9,407 nt of DNA from UBA6382 sp963600315 (GCA_963600315.1 CAVCAW010000085.1:1-9407); one strand, 5' to 3'. Shown: positions 1 to 6,380, numbered from the stretch's first letter. Made by a program: numbers and translations. The notes: generated by a model from the letters alone, not told the origin.

Positions 1-918
1 CGCATATGTCACACGCAGTATGCCGGTCATGGCGCAGTGCTGGCCACCATGGCGGTAGAAAATGACATAGACACGGTGGTAGCTGTGGGTGGTGACGGAA
101 CAGTTAACGAAGTTGCCCGCTCACTAGTTCATTCAGACACCACCCTCGGAATCGTACCATGTGGTTCGGGCAATGGATTGGCTCGCCATTTGCAGATACC
201 TTTGGATTTTCGCAAAGCCCTTGAATTGGTTCGCGCCGGCAATAGCGTCTCTATTGACTATGGATTGATAAACCAGCGCCCCTTCTTCTGCACATGTGGC
301 ATGGGATATGATGCCGCCGTGAGCTACAAGTTTTCCTCTTCCGACAAAAGAGGTCTCAAGACCTACATCGAAAACACCCTGGTGGGATTGGCAAAATACA
401 AGCCTGAGGCCTATACTATCATAGACAACAAGGTGAAACGCACCTACAAGGCCTTCTGCATAGCCTTGGCCAATGCTTCGCAATATGGCAACAATGCTTA
501 CATCGCCCCAGAGGCTTCGATGACCGATGGGTTGATGGACGTCACCGTGATTGAACCCTTTCCGCTAGTTGAGGCAGCCTCTATGGCCTACATGTTGTTT
601 GACGGAAAGTTTAGGAAAGGGGCAAAACACATCAAGACCTTCCGCACCGACAAACTGACCATTATCAGGCAGCAGCCTGGCGTCGTGCATTGTGATGGTG
701 ACCCCATGAAGGCTACAAGCCTAATTAAGGTAGAGATTGTACACGCAGGTCTCAAAGTAATCACAGACAGCGACGCTTCGGCTCACCCCGTGCCAATCTA
801 CCAGACTATAGGCGAACAGATAGGACAGCAAGTGATGCCTGTAGTCTCTGCTTCGGCAGCGGCATTCCGTTTGGCGAGCCAAACTATTATCAACCTGTTC
901 AAACAGCCCAAAAACTAG
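1..918 (+). CDS. Diacylglycerol kinase family lipid kinase (5' end outside window)
   Basis: The frame is open from base 1, so the start lies upstream and about 305 codons are present. Known family members are usually about 300-350 residues, so a few dozen N-terminal residues are probably missing; the internal GTG at 37 and ATG at 49 are not the true start. Visible motifs are the nucleotide-binding GGDGT with following NEV (about bases 88-111), the glycine-rich PCGSGNGLARH loop (about 157-189), and a late HCDGDP motif (about 688-705), all typical of the DagK_cat/YegS/LCB5 superfamily. These enzymes phosphorylate diacylglycerol, sphingoid bases or related lipids at the inner membrane face using ATP. 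The exact substrate cannot be read from sequence. A serine palmitoyltransferase gene lies 1.1 kb downstream, so a sphingoid-base or ceramide kinase role is possible, but this is inference. Confidence 0.9.
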   Translation, partial: RICHTQYAGHGAVLATMAVENDIDTVVAVGGDGTVNEVARSLVHSDTTLGIVPCGSGNGLARHLQIPLDFRKALELVRAGNSVSIDYGLINQRPFFCTCGMGYDAAVSYKFSSSDKRGLKTYIENTLVGLAKYKPEAYTIIDNKVKRTYKAFCIALANASQYGNNAYIAPEASMTDGLMDVTVIEPFPLVEAASMAYMLFDGKFRKGAKHIKTFRTDKLTIIRQQPGVVHCDGDPMKATSLIKVEIVHAGLKVITDSDASAHPVPIYQTIGEQIGQQVMPVVSASAAAFRLASQTIINLFKQPKN

Positions 919-954
919 AGCTGCTGGCGGGTTGACAATGGCGAAACTGTTTCT

Positions 955-988
955 TTTGTTGCACACTTCACTAAGTGTGCTAATTGCA
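955..988 (+). promoter_or_regulatory. Candidate promoter with 20-bp dyad between -33 and -7 elements
   Basis: TTTG at 955-958 and a degenerate -7 element TAATTGC starting at 981 flank a perfect inverted repeat: GCACACTT, loop CACT, AAGTGTGC (961-980). The -33/-7 spacing is 22 nt, slightly long. Transcription would begin near 995, about 34 nt before the lipoprotein ATG. The dyad may be an operator. It could instead be a terminator for the upstream lipid kinase, but no T-tract follows the hairpin. The element shares GTGCTAATT...GCAGAT with the serine palmitoyltransferase promoter, where two more T residues complete the consensus. Confidence 0.4.
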
Positions 989-1028
989 GATTTTCACGAA
1001 TAGGTATAAATCACAAATCCTTATTGCG

Positions 1029-1361
1029 ATGAAATTAATCAAGATTATAGTGGTTGCAATAGTAATAATTGCAACTATGTCGTGTGCCAGTGTCACCACC
1101 CGCCAAATGACAGGTGCGTTCGATAGAAGCTCAAAACTAACTACGAAGGAAGACTCACTCTTTAAGGCCGTCGTCTTGAATCATCGTGACCTGCAGCTGA
1201 AGCCGCTCAAAGTGTCGCGTCAGGTGGTGGCAGGAACCAACTACCGCTACGAGTGTATCGACAAGTCCAAGAAGAAGGTTGAAGTAGTCGTTTATGAGCC
1301 GCTCCCAGGACAAGGTGAAGCTAGGGTGCTGAGCGTTGACGGTAAGGAATACGTACAATAG
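1029..1361 (+). CDS. Cystatin/stefin-like lipoprotein, putative cysteine protease inhibitor
   Basis: A 110-residue protein. I chose the ATG at 1029 because it is followed directly by a lipoprotein signal: KLIK, a hydrophobic stretch (residues 5-16) and TMSC with Cys19 as the likely lipidation site. A TTG at 984 would extend the frame but would bury the signal. The mature part shows the two inhibitory loops of family I25 cystatins in the right order and spacing: QVVAGTNY at residues 65-72 (consensus QxVxG) and LPGQGE at 92-97, separated by beta-strand-like sequence rich in V and Y. Human stefin A has QVVAGTNYY and LPGQNE at equivalent positions (from memory). Gly29 could be the N-terminal trunk glycine. 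No acidic run follows Cys19, so a periplasmic-facing location is more likely than surface export. Known cystatins block papain-like (C1) proteases; the target here is unknown. Confidence 0.8.
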   Translation: MKLIKIIVVAIVIIATMSCASVTTRQMTGAFDRSSKLTTKEDSLFKAVVLNHRDLQLKPLKVSRQVVAGTNYRYECIDKSKKKVEVVVYEPLPGQGEARVLSVDGKEYVQ

Positions 1362-1395
1362 GTGTGTCAAGATGAATGCGACCTCGTATCATCCA

Positions 1396-1860
1396 TCATG
1401 CTGTGTAATCGCCCGAAATTATTGATTTGACATATCCACTTCCGCCGAAATTGAATTCAATTTCCGCGGAAACGCATATCAATTTCCCCCCGAAACGTAT
1501 GTCAATTTCGGTGGAAATTCGCATTCGTGAAGGCTCCGTGTGGTTTTTCTCTGAGTAATGAATAGCTACACTGTAGAAAATATTCCTCAATATGGTCCAA
1601 AATGGATAGTCATGGGTCATACGGATGAAGAATTGCATAAAATCGTATTGCTTCAGTGGTTCACGCCAGTCTTGTTGGCAAGAGGGTAGGGCGCTACTTG
1701 CTAAAGAAAAAGTTGTAATCTGGTTCGTATCAAAAATATACTGTGGGAGGCCAGTATAAAGCCCAAAGCCTACACTATAGCAAGGTGATAAAAGATGAAA
1801 CTTGTCTCCGTAAGGGTATCGAATTGCTTTCTGTTGAATACAATATTGAGATGTAGACAT
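1396..1860 (-). CDS. Doubtful hypothetical ORF running into a repeat array
   Basis: This is an open frame of 154 codons with ATG at 1858-1860. The first about 110 residues are rich in aromatic residues and match nothing I recognise. The last about 45 residues are encoded by the palindromic repeat array at 1415-1525 and show a 15-residue period (ISTEIDIRFGG... then VSAEIEFNFGG...), which reflects repeat DNA and not a folded domain. No TAnnTTTG promoter is visible upstream on the minus strand. The frame may be a chance ORF or a decayed gene. It is reported because it is the only sizeable frame in the 627-bp gap between the cystatin-like gene and serine palmitoyltransferase. Confidence 0.2.
   Translation of the reverse strand: MSTSQYCIQQKAIRYPYGDKFHLLSPCYSVGFGLYTGLPQYIFDTNQITTFSLASSALPSCQQDWREPLKQYDFMQFFIRMTHDYPFWTILRNIFYSVAIHYSEKNHTEPSRMRISTEIDIRFGGKLICVSAEIEFNFGGSGYVKSIISGDYTA
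1431..1525. repeat. Array of four imperfect 22-27-bp repeats with palindromic cores
   Basis: Units can be laid out at 1431-1457, 1458-1479, 1480-1502 and 1503-1525. The last three begin CAATTTC, have a C/G-rich centre and return through GAAA to an A/T-rich CGCATAT-like joint. Individual cores are dyads: TTTCCGCGGAAA (1461-1472) is a perfect palindrome, and AATTTC-GGTG-GAAATT (1504-1519) is a hairpin. A weaker related stretch (CGAAATTATTGATTTGACATAT) precedes the array. The function is unknown. It could be an interspersed intergenic repeat, a protein-binding array or an RNA structure. Confidence 0.7.
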
Positions 1861-1923
1861 GTAAATATTGGTATTTATAGTATGCCAGATGCGTTTTTTT
1901 TAATTTATTCTACATTGGGCAAA

Positions 1924-1952
1924 TTGTTATCGGATTATTTGTGCTAATTTTG
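1924..1952 (+). promoter_or_regulatory. Bacteroidetes-type promoter for serine palmitoyltransferase
   Basis: A perfect -7 element TAATTTTG (1945-1952, consensus TAnnTTTG) is preceded after 18 nt by TTG (1924-1926) as a -33 element. The predicted start of transcription is near 1959, leaving an untranslated leader of about 57 nt before the ATG at 2016. Confidence 0.6.
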
Positions 1953-2015
1953 CAGATGCTTTATGTGAATATTATGCTGTCGCCTTAGTTGGTGGCAAAA
2001 CATCAGTATTTTATC

Positions 2016-3203
2016 ATGGGATTATTACAAGATAGATTGAAGCAGTGGAGACGCCCTCAAGAATTTATGGAGGCGGGTATTTACCCTTATTTCCGTGAAA
2101 TTACGGGCAAGCAAGGCACGGAGGTTGATATTGACGGTCAAAACGTACTTATGTTTGGCTCTAATGCCTACACCGGGCTCCCTGGTGATCCTCGCGTCAT
2201 AGAGGCTGCTAAAAAGGCTTTGGATAAGTATGGCAGTGGCTGTGCAGGCTCGCGATTTTTGAATGGAACGCTAGACTTGCACGTGAAGCTGGAAAAGGAA
2301 TTGGCCGAATTTGTGGGAAAGGATGAGGCTCTCGTTTTTTCTACGGGTTTCACCGTAAACTCTGGGGTCATTGCATGTCTGACTGGACGCAACGATTATA
2401 TCATTCGTGACGACCGCGACCATGCCAGCATCGTTGACGGCTGCCGCTTGTCGATGAGCAAAAACCTCAAGTATAAGCACAACGACATGGAAGACCTGGA
2501 GCGCCAGCTCCAAAAGTGTGAGCCTGAAGCTGTGAAGCTCATCGTGGTTGACGGCGTGTTCTCAATGGAGGGCGACTTGACAAATCTTCCGGAGATAATC
2601 CGTCTGAAACACAAGTACAACGCCACGGTCATGGTGGACGAGGCTCACGGCATAGGTGTGTTTGGACGTCAGGGCAGGGGAGTTTGTGATCATTTTGGAC
2701 TGTCTGATGAAGTAGACTTGATAATGGGTACATTCAGCAAGTCGCTAGCAGCAGTAGGTGGCTTCATTGCTGCCGACAAGGATCTTATCAATTGGATTCG
2801 CCATAATTGCCGTACCTATATATTTAGTGCATCAAATACTCCTGCTGCTACAGCTGCAGCTCTCGAAGCTCTCCACATTCTCCAGGAAGAGCCTAAGATT
2901 TTGGAGAATCTTTGGGAAGTAACCGACTATGCTTTGGCGCGCTTCAAGGAAGAAGGCTTTGAGATTGGTGACACGGAGAGTCCTATCATACCTCTCTACG
3001 TGAGGGACACTGACTTGACGTTCCAGGTTACTAAGAGTGCCTTTGAGGAGGGTGTGTTTATAAATCCAGTGATTCCGCCAGCTTGTGCTCCGCAAGACAC
3101 ATTGGTGCGCTTCGCTCTGATGGCAACGCACACCAAAGAACAGGTTGAACGTGGAGTACAATCTCTGGTCAAAGTGTTTAAGAGATATGACTTGCTGAAA
3201 TAA
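2016..3203 (+). CDS. spt: Serine palmitoyltransferase
   Basis: A 395-residue PLP-dependent alpha-oxoamine synthase that condenses L-serine with palmitoyl-CoA to 3-ketodihydrosphingosine, the committed step of Bacteroidetes sphingolipid synthesis. I chose the ATG at 2016 because it gives the MGLLQ N-terminus I recall from Bacteroides homologues; TTG (1989) and GTG (1992) upstream would add only nine unconserved residues. Active-site residues are in place: PLP-stacking His136 (DRDHAS), Asp208 and His211 (VDEAHG), and Schiff-base Lys242 (TFSKSLAAVGGF). Their spacing of 72, 3 and 31 residues equals that recalled for Sphingomonas SPT. The GSGCAGSRFLNGT loop is at 73-85. The close paralogue Kbl (2-amino-3-ketobutyrate CoA ligase) shares these residues; no threonine dehydrogenase gene is adjacent, and the overall sequence resembles Bacteroides SPT. 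The gene has its own promoter and terminator, so it is probably monocistronic. Confidence 0.88.
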   Translation: MGLLQDRLKQWRRPQEFMEAGIYPYFREITGKQGTEVDIDGQNVLMFGSNAYTGLPGDPRVIEAAKKALDKYGSGCAGSRFLNGTLDLHVKLEKELAEFVGKDEALVFSTGFTVNSGVIACLTGRNDYIIRDDRDHASIVDGCRLSMSKNLKYKHNDMEDLERQLQKCEPEAVKLIVVDGVFSMEGDLTNLPEIIRLKHKYNATVMVDEAHGIGVFGRQGRGVCDHFGLSDEVDLIMGTFSKSLAAVGGFIAADKDLINWIRHNCRTYIFSASNTPAATAAALEALHILQEEPKILENLWEVTDYALARFKEEGFEIGDTESPIIPLYVRDTDLTFQVTKSAFEEGVFINPVIPPACAPQDTLVRFALMATHTKEQVERGVQSLVKVFKRYDLLK

Positions 3204-3231
3204 AATCGAAAATCGAAATAAGATGAATTCT

Positions 3232-3279
3232 AAAAAGAACAACAATCAAACATATTAGTTTTGGTTGTTGTTCTTTTTT
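3232..3279 (+). terminator. Rho-independent terminator after serine palmitoyltransferase
   Basis: A 19-bp stem pairs 3232-3250 with 3260-3278 (one T-G wobble) around a 9-nt loop, and its 3' arm ends in a run of six T residues. The lower stem is A/T-paired, so it would also work partly on the minus strand. It ends only 25 bp before the GH3 start codon. Confidence 0.85.
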
Positions 3280-3303
3280 GTTTTGGAAAATTTTTAACTC
3301 AAA

Positions 3304-5520
3304 ATGAAAAGTATAATGAAACGAAGATTGTTGTATTTTGCCATTTCTTTATTGGTGGCAATGTCGAGCGCAGCCCAGAAATATCCTTTCCTTGACGAGA
3401 GTCTATCCATTGAACAACGAGTGGAGGACCTACTAGGTAGAATGACTCTAGAAGAAAAGATTGCTATCATTCATGCTCAAAGCAAATTCAGTGCGCCAGG
3501 TATTCAACGACTTGGAGTTCCTGAACTGTGGTGTACTGATGGTCCCCACGGAATCCGTCCAGAGGTGAAGTGGGATGAATGGGATCAGGCAGGTTGGACA
3601 AATGATTCCATCGTGGCTTTTCCTGCCCTGACGTGTCTGGCATCAACTTGGAATGTGGACATGGCTCGCCTCTATGGTGTAAGCATTGGTGAAGAGGCTC
3701 GCTATAGGAAGAAAGATGTATTGCTCGGCCCTGGGGTGACCATCTTCAGAACTCCACTCTGCGGCAGAAACTTTGAATATATGGGAGAAGACCCATACTT
3801 GAGCGGCAAGATGGCTGCTCAGTATATCAAGGGAGTGCAGAGCAACGGTGTGGCTACTTGTGTCAAGCACTATTGCTTGAACAATCAAGAAAGGGCACGC
3901 CATAGTGTCAATGTACACGTTGACGACAGAGCCTTGTATGAGATATATCTGCCGGCGTTCAAAATGGCTGTGCTCGAAGGTGACAGCTGGACTCTGATGG
4001 CTGCTTACAATGTTATAGACGGGCAGCATGCCGGTCACAATTACCGCACGCTGAAACAAATTCTCAAAGGCGAGTGGGGCTGGAAGGGTGCAGTTATCAG
4101 TGACTGGGGTGGCACCCATAATACCGATGAGGCTGTTAGCAATGGTCTAGACCTGGAGTTCGGCACTGGCACCAATGGCTTGTCTGGACGTGCTAAGAAG
4201 AGCTATGACAACTATCATTTGGCATTACCTTTCCTTGAAGGAATCGAATCGGGTAAATATTCGATGGCTGACCTTGATGACAAGGTGCGCCGCGTGTTGC
4301 GTCTGCACATGTTGACAACTCTCAATAGTCACAAGCCTTTTGGTAATATTAACAGTCCAGAGCACTATGATGCAGCCCGACAGATAGGCGCCGAAGGAAT
4401 AGTGTTACTCAAGAACGAAAATAATATTCTGCCTTTGAAAGCCGAAGGCAAGCGAATTCTTGTGGTGGGCGAGAACGCTGTAAAGATGATGACAGTGGGC
4501 GGTGGAAGCAGCTCTCTGAAAGCGCAGCACGAAATAAGCCCCTTGCAGGGCTTGCAGGCACGCTATGCCGGCAAGGCTGAAGTAAAATGGGTGAGAGGTT
4601 ATGTTGGTGACATCTCGGGTAGCTACAATGGAGTGACTACAGGACAGAACCTTGCCGATAAACGCTCTTTCAAAGAACTTGTGACAGAAGCTGTAGCCGA
4701 AGCCAAGAATGCCGATTACGTGTTGTTTGTTGGTGGACTTAATAAGAGTGGAGGTCAAGACTGCGAAGGTGGGGACCGCCAGCAGTATGGTTTGCCCTAC
4801 AAACAGGATTCCCTTATAACCGAACTGTCGAAGGCTAATCCTAATTTCGTTGTAATCAACATTTCGGGAACTGCTGTTGAAATGCCGTGGGCAGACAAAG
4901 TTCCCGCCATAGTGCAGGATTGGTATTTGGGCAGTGAGGCTGGAACTTCACTGGCGCAGGTGTTGAGTGGTGATGTTACGCCAAGTGGCAAACTGCCGTT
5001 TACGTGGCCTAAAGAACTCTCCGACGTTCCTGCTCACAAGCTTGATGCTTACAGCGACAAGGATGAGTACTACAAGGAAGGTATCTATGTAGGCTATAGA
5101 TGGGCAGACATGCAGAAAGATGTGAAGCCCTTGTTCCCCTTTGGCTTCGGTTTGAGTTATACGACGTTTGATTACGCAAAACCTGAAGTCGACAAAAAGG
5201 AGATTTCGGAAAATGACAGTATTACGGTCACAGTGAAAGTTCGCAACTCGGGCAAAGTGGCAGGCAAGGAAATCGTACAGCTTTACATCTCCGACAAGAA
5301 GAGCTCGCTGCCACGTCCGATTAAGGAGCTCAAGGGTTTTAAGAAAATTTTGCTAGCTCCCGGCGAGGAGAAATCTGTAAGCTTCACCATTGGCAAGGAT
5401 GCTCTCAGCTATTTTGATGATAAGAAACACGAGTGGGTGGCAGAGCCTGGTAAGTTTGAGGCAATCGTAGCCTCGTCTTCACAAGATATAAGAGGCAAGG
5501 TCGGCTTTGAACTGAAATAG
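3304..5520 (+). CDS. Secreted glycoside hydrolase family 3, beta-glucosidase-like
   Basis: A 738-residue retaining exo-glycosidase that removes terminal beta-linked sugars, most often glucose or xylose, from oligosaccharides in the periplasm. A Sec signal peptide (basic KRR, hydrophobic residues 9-19) ends at about SSAAQ, with no lipobox Cys. Start at 3304 is used; Met5 at 3316 is an alternative. The N-terminal TIM-barrel domain (about 35-340) contains TDGPHG (Asp79, substrate), GRNFEYMGEDP (154-164), KH at 188-189 and the nucleophile Asp267 in VISDWGG. The C-terminal alpha/beta sandwich (about 365-570) holds the probable acid/base Glu488 in DCEGGDR. A fibronectin-III-like domain (about 655-725) closes the protein. 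Length and order are typical of bacterial GH3 enzymes. No SusC/SusD pair is adjacent, so it is not visibly in a polysaccharide utilisation locus, and the exact substrate is unknown. Confidence 0.93.
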   Translation: MKSIMKRRLLYFAISLLVAMSSAAQKYPFLDESLSIEQRVEDLLGRMTLEEKIAIIHAQSKFSAPGIQRLGVPELWCTDGPHGIRPEVKWDEWDQAGWTNDSIVAFPALTCLASTWNVDMARLYGVSIGEEARYRKKDVLLGPGVTIFRTPLCGRNFEYMGEDPYLSGKMAAQYIKGVQSNGVATCVKHYCLNNQERARHSVNVHVDDRALYEIYLPAFKMAVLEGDSWTLMAAYNVIDGQHAGHNYRTLKQILKGEWGWKGAVISDWGGTHNTDEAVSNGLDLEFGTGTNGLSGRAKKSYDNYHLALPFLEGIESGKYSMADLDDKVRRVLRLHMLTTLNSHKPFGNINSPEHYDAARQIGAEGIVLLKNENNILPLKAEGKRILVVGENAVKMMTVGGGSSSLKAQHEISPLQGLQARYAGKAEVKWVRGYVGDISGSYNGVTTGQNLADKRSFKELVTEAVAEAKNADYVLFVGGLNKSGGQDCEGGDRQQYGLPYKQDSLITELSKANPNFVVINISGTAVEMPWADKVPAIVQDWYLGSEAGTSLAQVLSGDVTPSGKLPFTWPKELSDVPAHKLDAYSDKDEYYKEGIYVGYRWADMQKDVKPLFPFGFGLSYTTFDYAKPEVDKKEISENDSITVTVKVRNSGKVAGKEIVQLYISDKKSSLPRPIKELKGFKKILLAPGEEKSVSFTIGKDALSYFDDKKHEWVAEPGKFEAIVASSSQDIRGKVGFELK

Positions 5521-5563
5521 TCCGAATAGCTCTGCTTGCGTCTGCAGGCAGTCTACAAATGTC

Positions 5564-5624
5564 ACTAGGCGGAAGATGAAAACGTCTTTGTTTTGTTGCG
5601 TTTCTTCTTCCGCCTAGTTTTAGT
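5564..5624 (+). terminator. Hairpin terminator after the GH3 gene
   Basis: ACTAGGCGGAAGA (5564-5576) pairs perfectly with TCTTCCGCCTAGT (5606-5618), and the stem continues imperfectly inward (GAAAACG with CGTTTC). TTTTAGTT follows. The hairpin lies 44 bp after the GH3 stop. The remaining spacer up to 5770 shows no convincing gene; it contains A/T-rich runs only. Confidence 0.75.
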
Positions 5625-5770
5625 TGTGTGTATCGGCATTTGTTGTTTAATCGACGGCAACAATATGGGCTTGTCGCAATGCGTACGGCATATTGATATA
5701 TTTACTCTTCTGTTTTTTTTGATGAAAAAGAAAATGGAGATGATTCCTCATGTTTCTGATTCTGCTTGAA

Positions 5771-6109
5771 TTATAAAGAACCTTGCTTTCGGTAATAGCG
5801 TTTGAAACTGAAGAGTTTGCGCTTTTGCAAGTAGGTGAGGTCATACTGGTTGGCATATGCCTCACGTTCGAAAGAAATGTTGAAGTATCCATCAACGTTG
5901 CTGCGATACTGCACGATGCGGAACAACCACTCAATGAGATAAACCACGTAGAAGAAAATGTAGCCCAATTCTTTTATCTGCGCAGTGTGAATCTGCTCAT
6001 GATTAAGTGTTACAGCATCGCACGGACCTTTGGCAAAAAGCACACCAAACAGGTTGATGGCATAGAAGTCTTTTCCGAATGGTATAATCTTGTTGTATAT
6101 GATTTTCAT
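5771..6109 (-). CDS. Small HEXXH membrane protein, putative M56-like metallopeptidase remnant or mini-protease
   Basis: A 112-residue protein starting at the ATG at 6107-6109. It carries HEQIH (residues 37-41), the HEXXH zinc-binding signature, then a hydrophobic segment (about 49-66) likely to span or enter the membrane, then FEREAY (80-85), whose Glu81 or Glu83 could be the third zinc ligand. The layout of HEXXH, membrane helix and a downstream Glu plus AY motif recalls the catalytic core of M48/M56 peptidases, but the protein is far shorter than those families. Similar small proteins occur in Bacteroidetes (from memory); I know of no proven activity. It stands alone, convergent with the GH3 gene, and is the last chromosomal gene before the integrated element. 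Confidence 0.8.
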   Translation of the reverse strand: MKIIYNKIIPFGKDFYAINLFGVLFAKGPCDAVTLNHEQIHTAQIKELGYIFFYVVYLIEWLFRIVQYRSNVDGYFNISFEREAYANQYDLTYLQKRKLFSFKRYYRKQGSL

Positions 6110-6148
6110 GTTTGTGCAAAAGAAGCGTGTCTTACATTGAGGCTAAAA

Positions 6149-6177
6149 CCGTCCGAAAATCGTCCGAAGCCGGACGG
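6149..6177 (-). promoter_or_regulatory. Alternative hairpins upstream of the HEXXH gene
   Basis: On the minus strand one CCGTCCG copy (6171-6177) can pair with either of two CGGACG copies: the near one (6161-6166, loop of 4) or the far one (6149-6155, perfect 7 bp). These mutually exclusive stems lie 40-68 nt before the ATG. They may be leader structure. No promoter was found that fixes the transcript start. Confidence 0.3.
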
Positions 6178-6190
6178 CGGGAAAAGCCCT

Positions 6191-6224
6191 AAAACAAAAA
6201 TAACCTGCTGAAACCAGCAGGTTA
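6191..6224 (-). terminator. Intrinsic terminator on minus strand, probably of the disrupted tRNA-Ser locus
   Basis: TAACCTGCTG (6201-6210) and CAGCAGGTTA (6215-6224) form a perfect 10-bp stem with a 4-nt loop. On the minus strand the stem is followed by TTTTTGTTTT. It sits 23 bp downstream of the tRNA-Ser 3'-end remnant (6247-6259), where the terminator of an uninterrupted tRNA would be expected. In the present arrangement it would stop transcripts from the integrase. Confidence 0.8.
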
Positions 6225-6246
6225 CATTGTTGAGTTTTTGCTCAAA

Positions 6247-6259
6247 GCGGAGAGAGAGG
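6247..6259. other. Putative attachment site: 13-bp 3' end of a tRNA-Ser gene (minus strand)
   Basis: GCGGAGAGAGAGG reads on the minus strand as CCTCTCTCTCCGC: the 3' acceptor strand TCTCTCC plus discriminator G of a serine tRNA, with four of five T-stem bases before it. The match to a tRNA stops abruptly at 6260, where GATTCGAACC would be expected. This is what remains on the distal side when an element integrates into a tRNA 3' end; the intact tRNA should lie at the far end of the element, outside the window. The tRNA assignment rests on memory of Bacteroidales tRNA-Ser sequences. Confidence 0.55.
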
Positions 6260-6272
6260 CTCTAACATCTTT

Positions 6273-6290
6273 GTAGCCAAACGTAGCCAA
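6273..6290. repeat. Tandem GTAGCCAA repeats beside the attachment site
   Basis: GTAGCCAA occurs at 6273-6280 and 6283-6290, a 10-bp period of about one helical turn, 14 bp inside the putative element end. Direct repeats in this position are typical arm-type integrase or accessory-factor sites. Confidence 0.45.
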
Positions 6291-6380
6291 CTGTATTTAT
6301 TTACAAGCAGCTGGCTGCGTTTTTCGCTTTGTTGTGAATACCAATTTTAACCGATAGTTCCAAACATTAAAGCAGAAAAT

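Noticed and set aside
37..918. Lipid kinase starting at GTG 37 or ATG 49
   Set aside because: The frame is open to base 1 and the upstream residues fit the family, so the real start is outside the window.
984..1028. TTG start extending the cystatin-like protein by 15 residues
   Set aside because: It would place 15 polar or basic residues before the lipoprotein signal; the ATG at 1029 gives a normal signal.
1431..1525. CRISPR array
   Set aside because: Units abut with no unique spacers, copies are imperfect and palindromic, and no cas gene is present.
1989..2015. TTG/GTG start for serine palmitoyltransferase
   Set aside because: The added residues are not part of the conserved N-terminus, which begins MGLLQ at 2016.
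5647..5934. Minus-strand 95-codon frame
   Set aside because: It overlaps the HEXXH gene in another frame, has low-complexity composition and no motif.
6195..6202. Minus-strand TATTTTTG as a promoter -7 for the HEXXH gene
   Set aside because: It coincides with the T-tract of a terminator and has no -33 partner at the right distance.
5783..6211. Plus-strand 142-codon frame
   Set aside because: It is the antisense shadow of the HEXXH gene, whose HEQIH and FEREAY motifs identify the coding strand.
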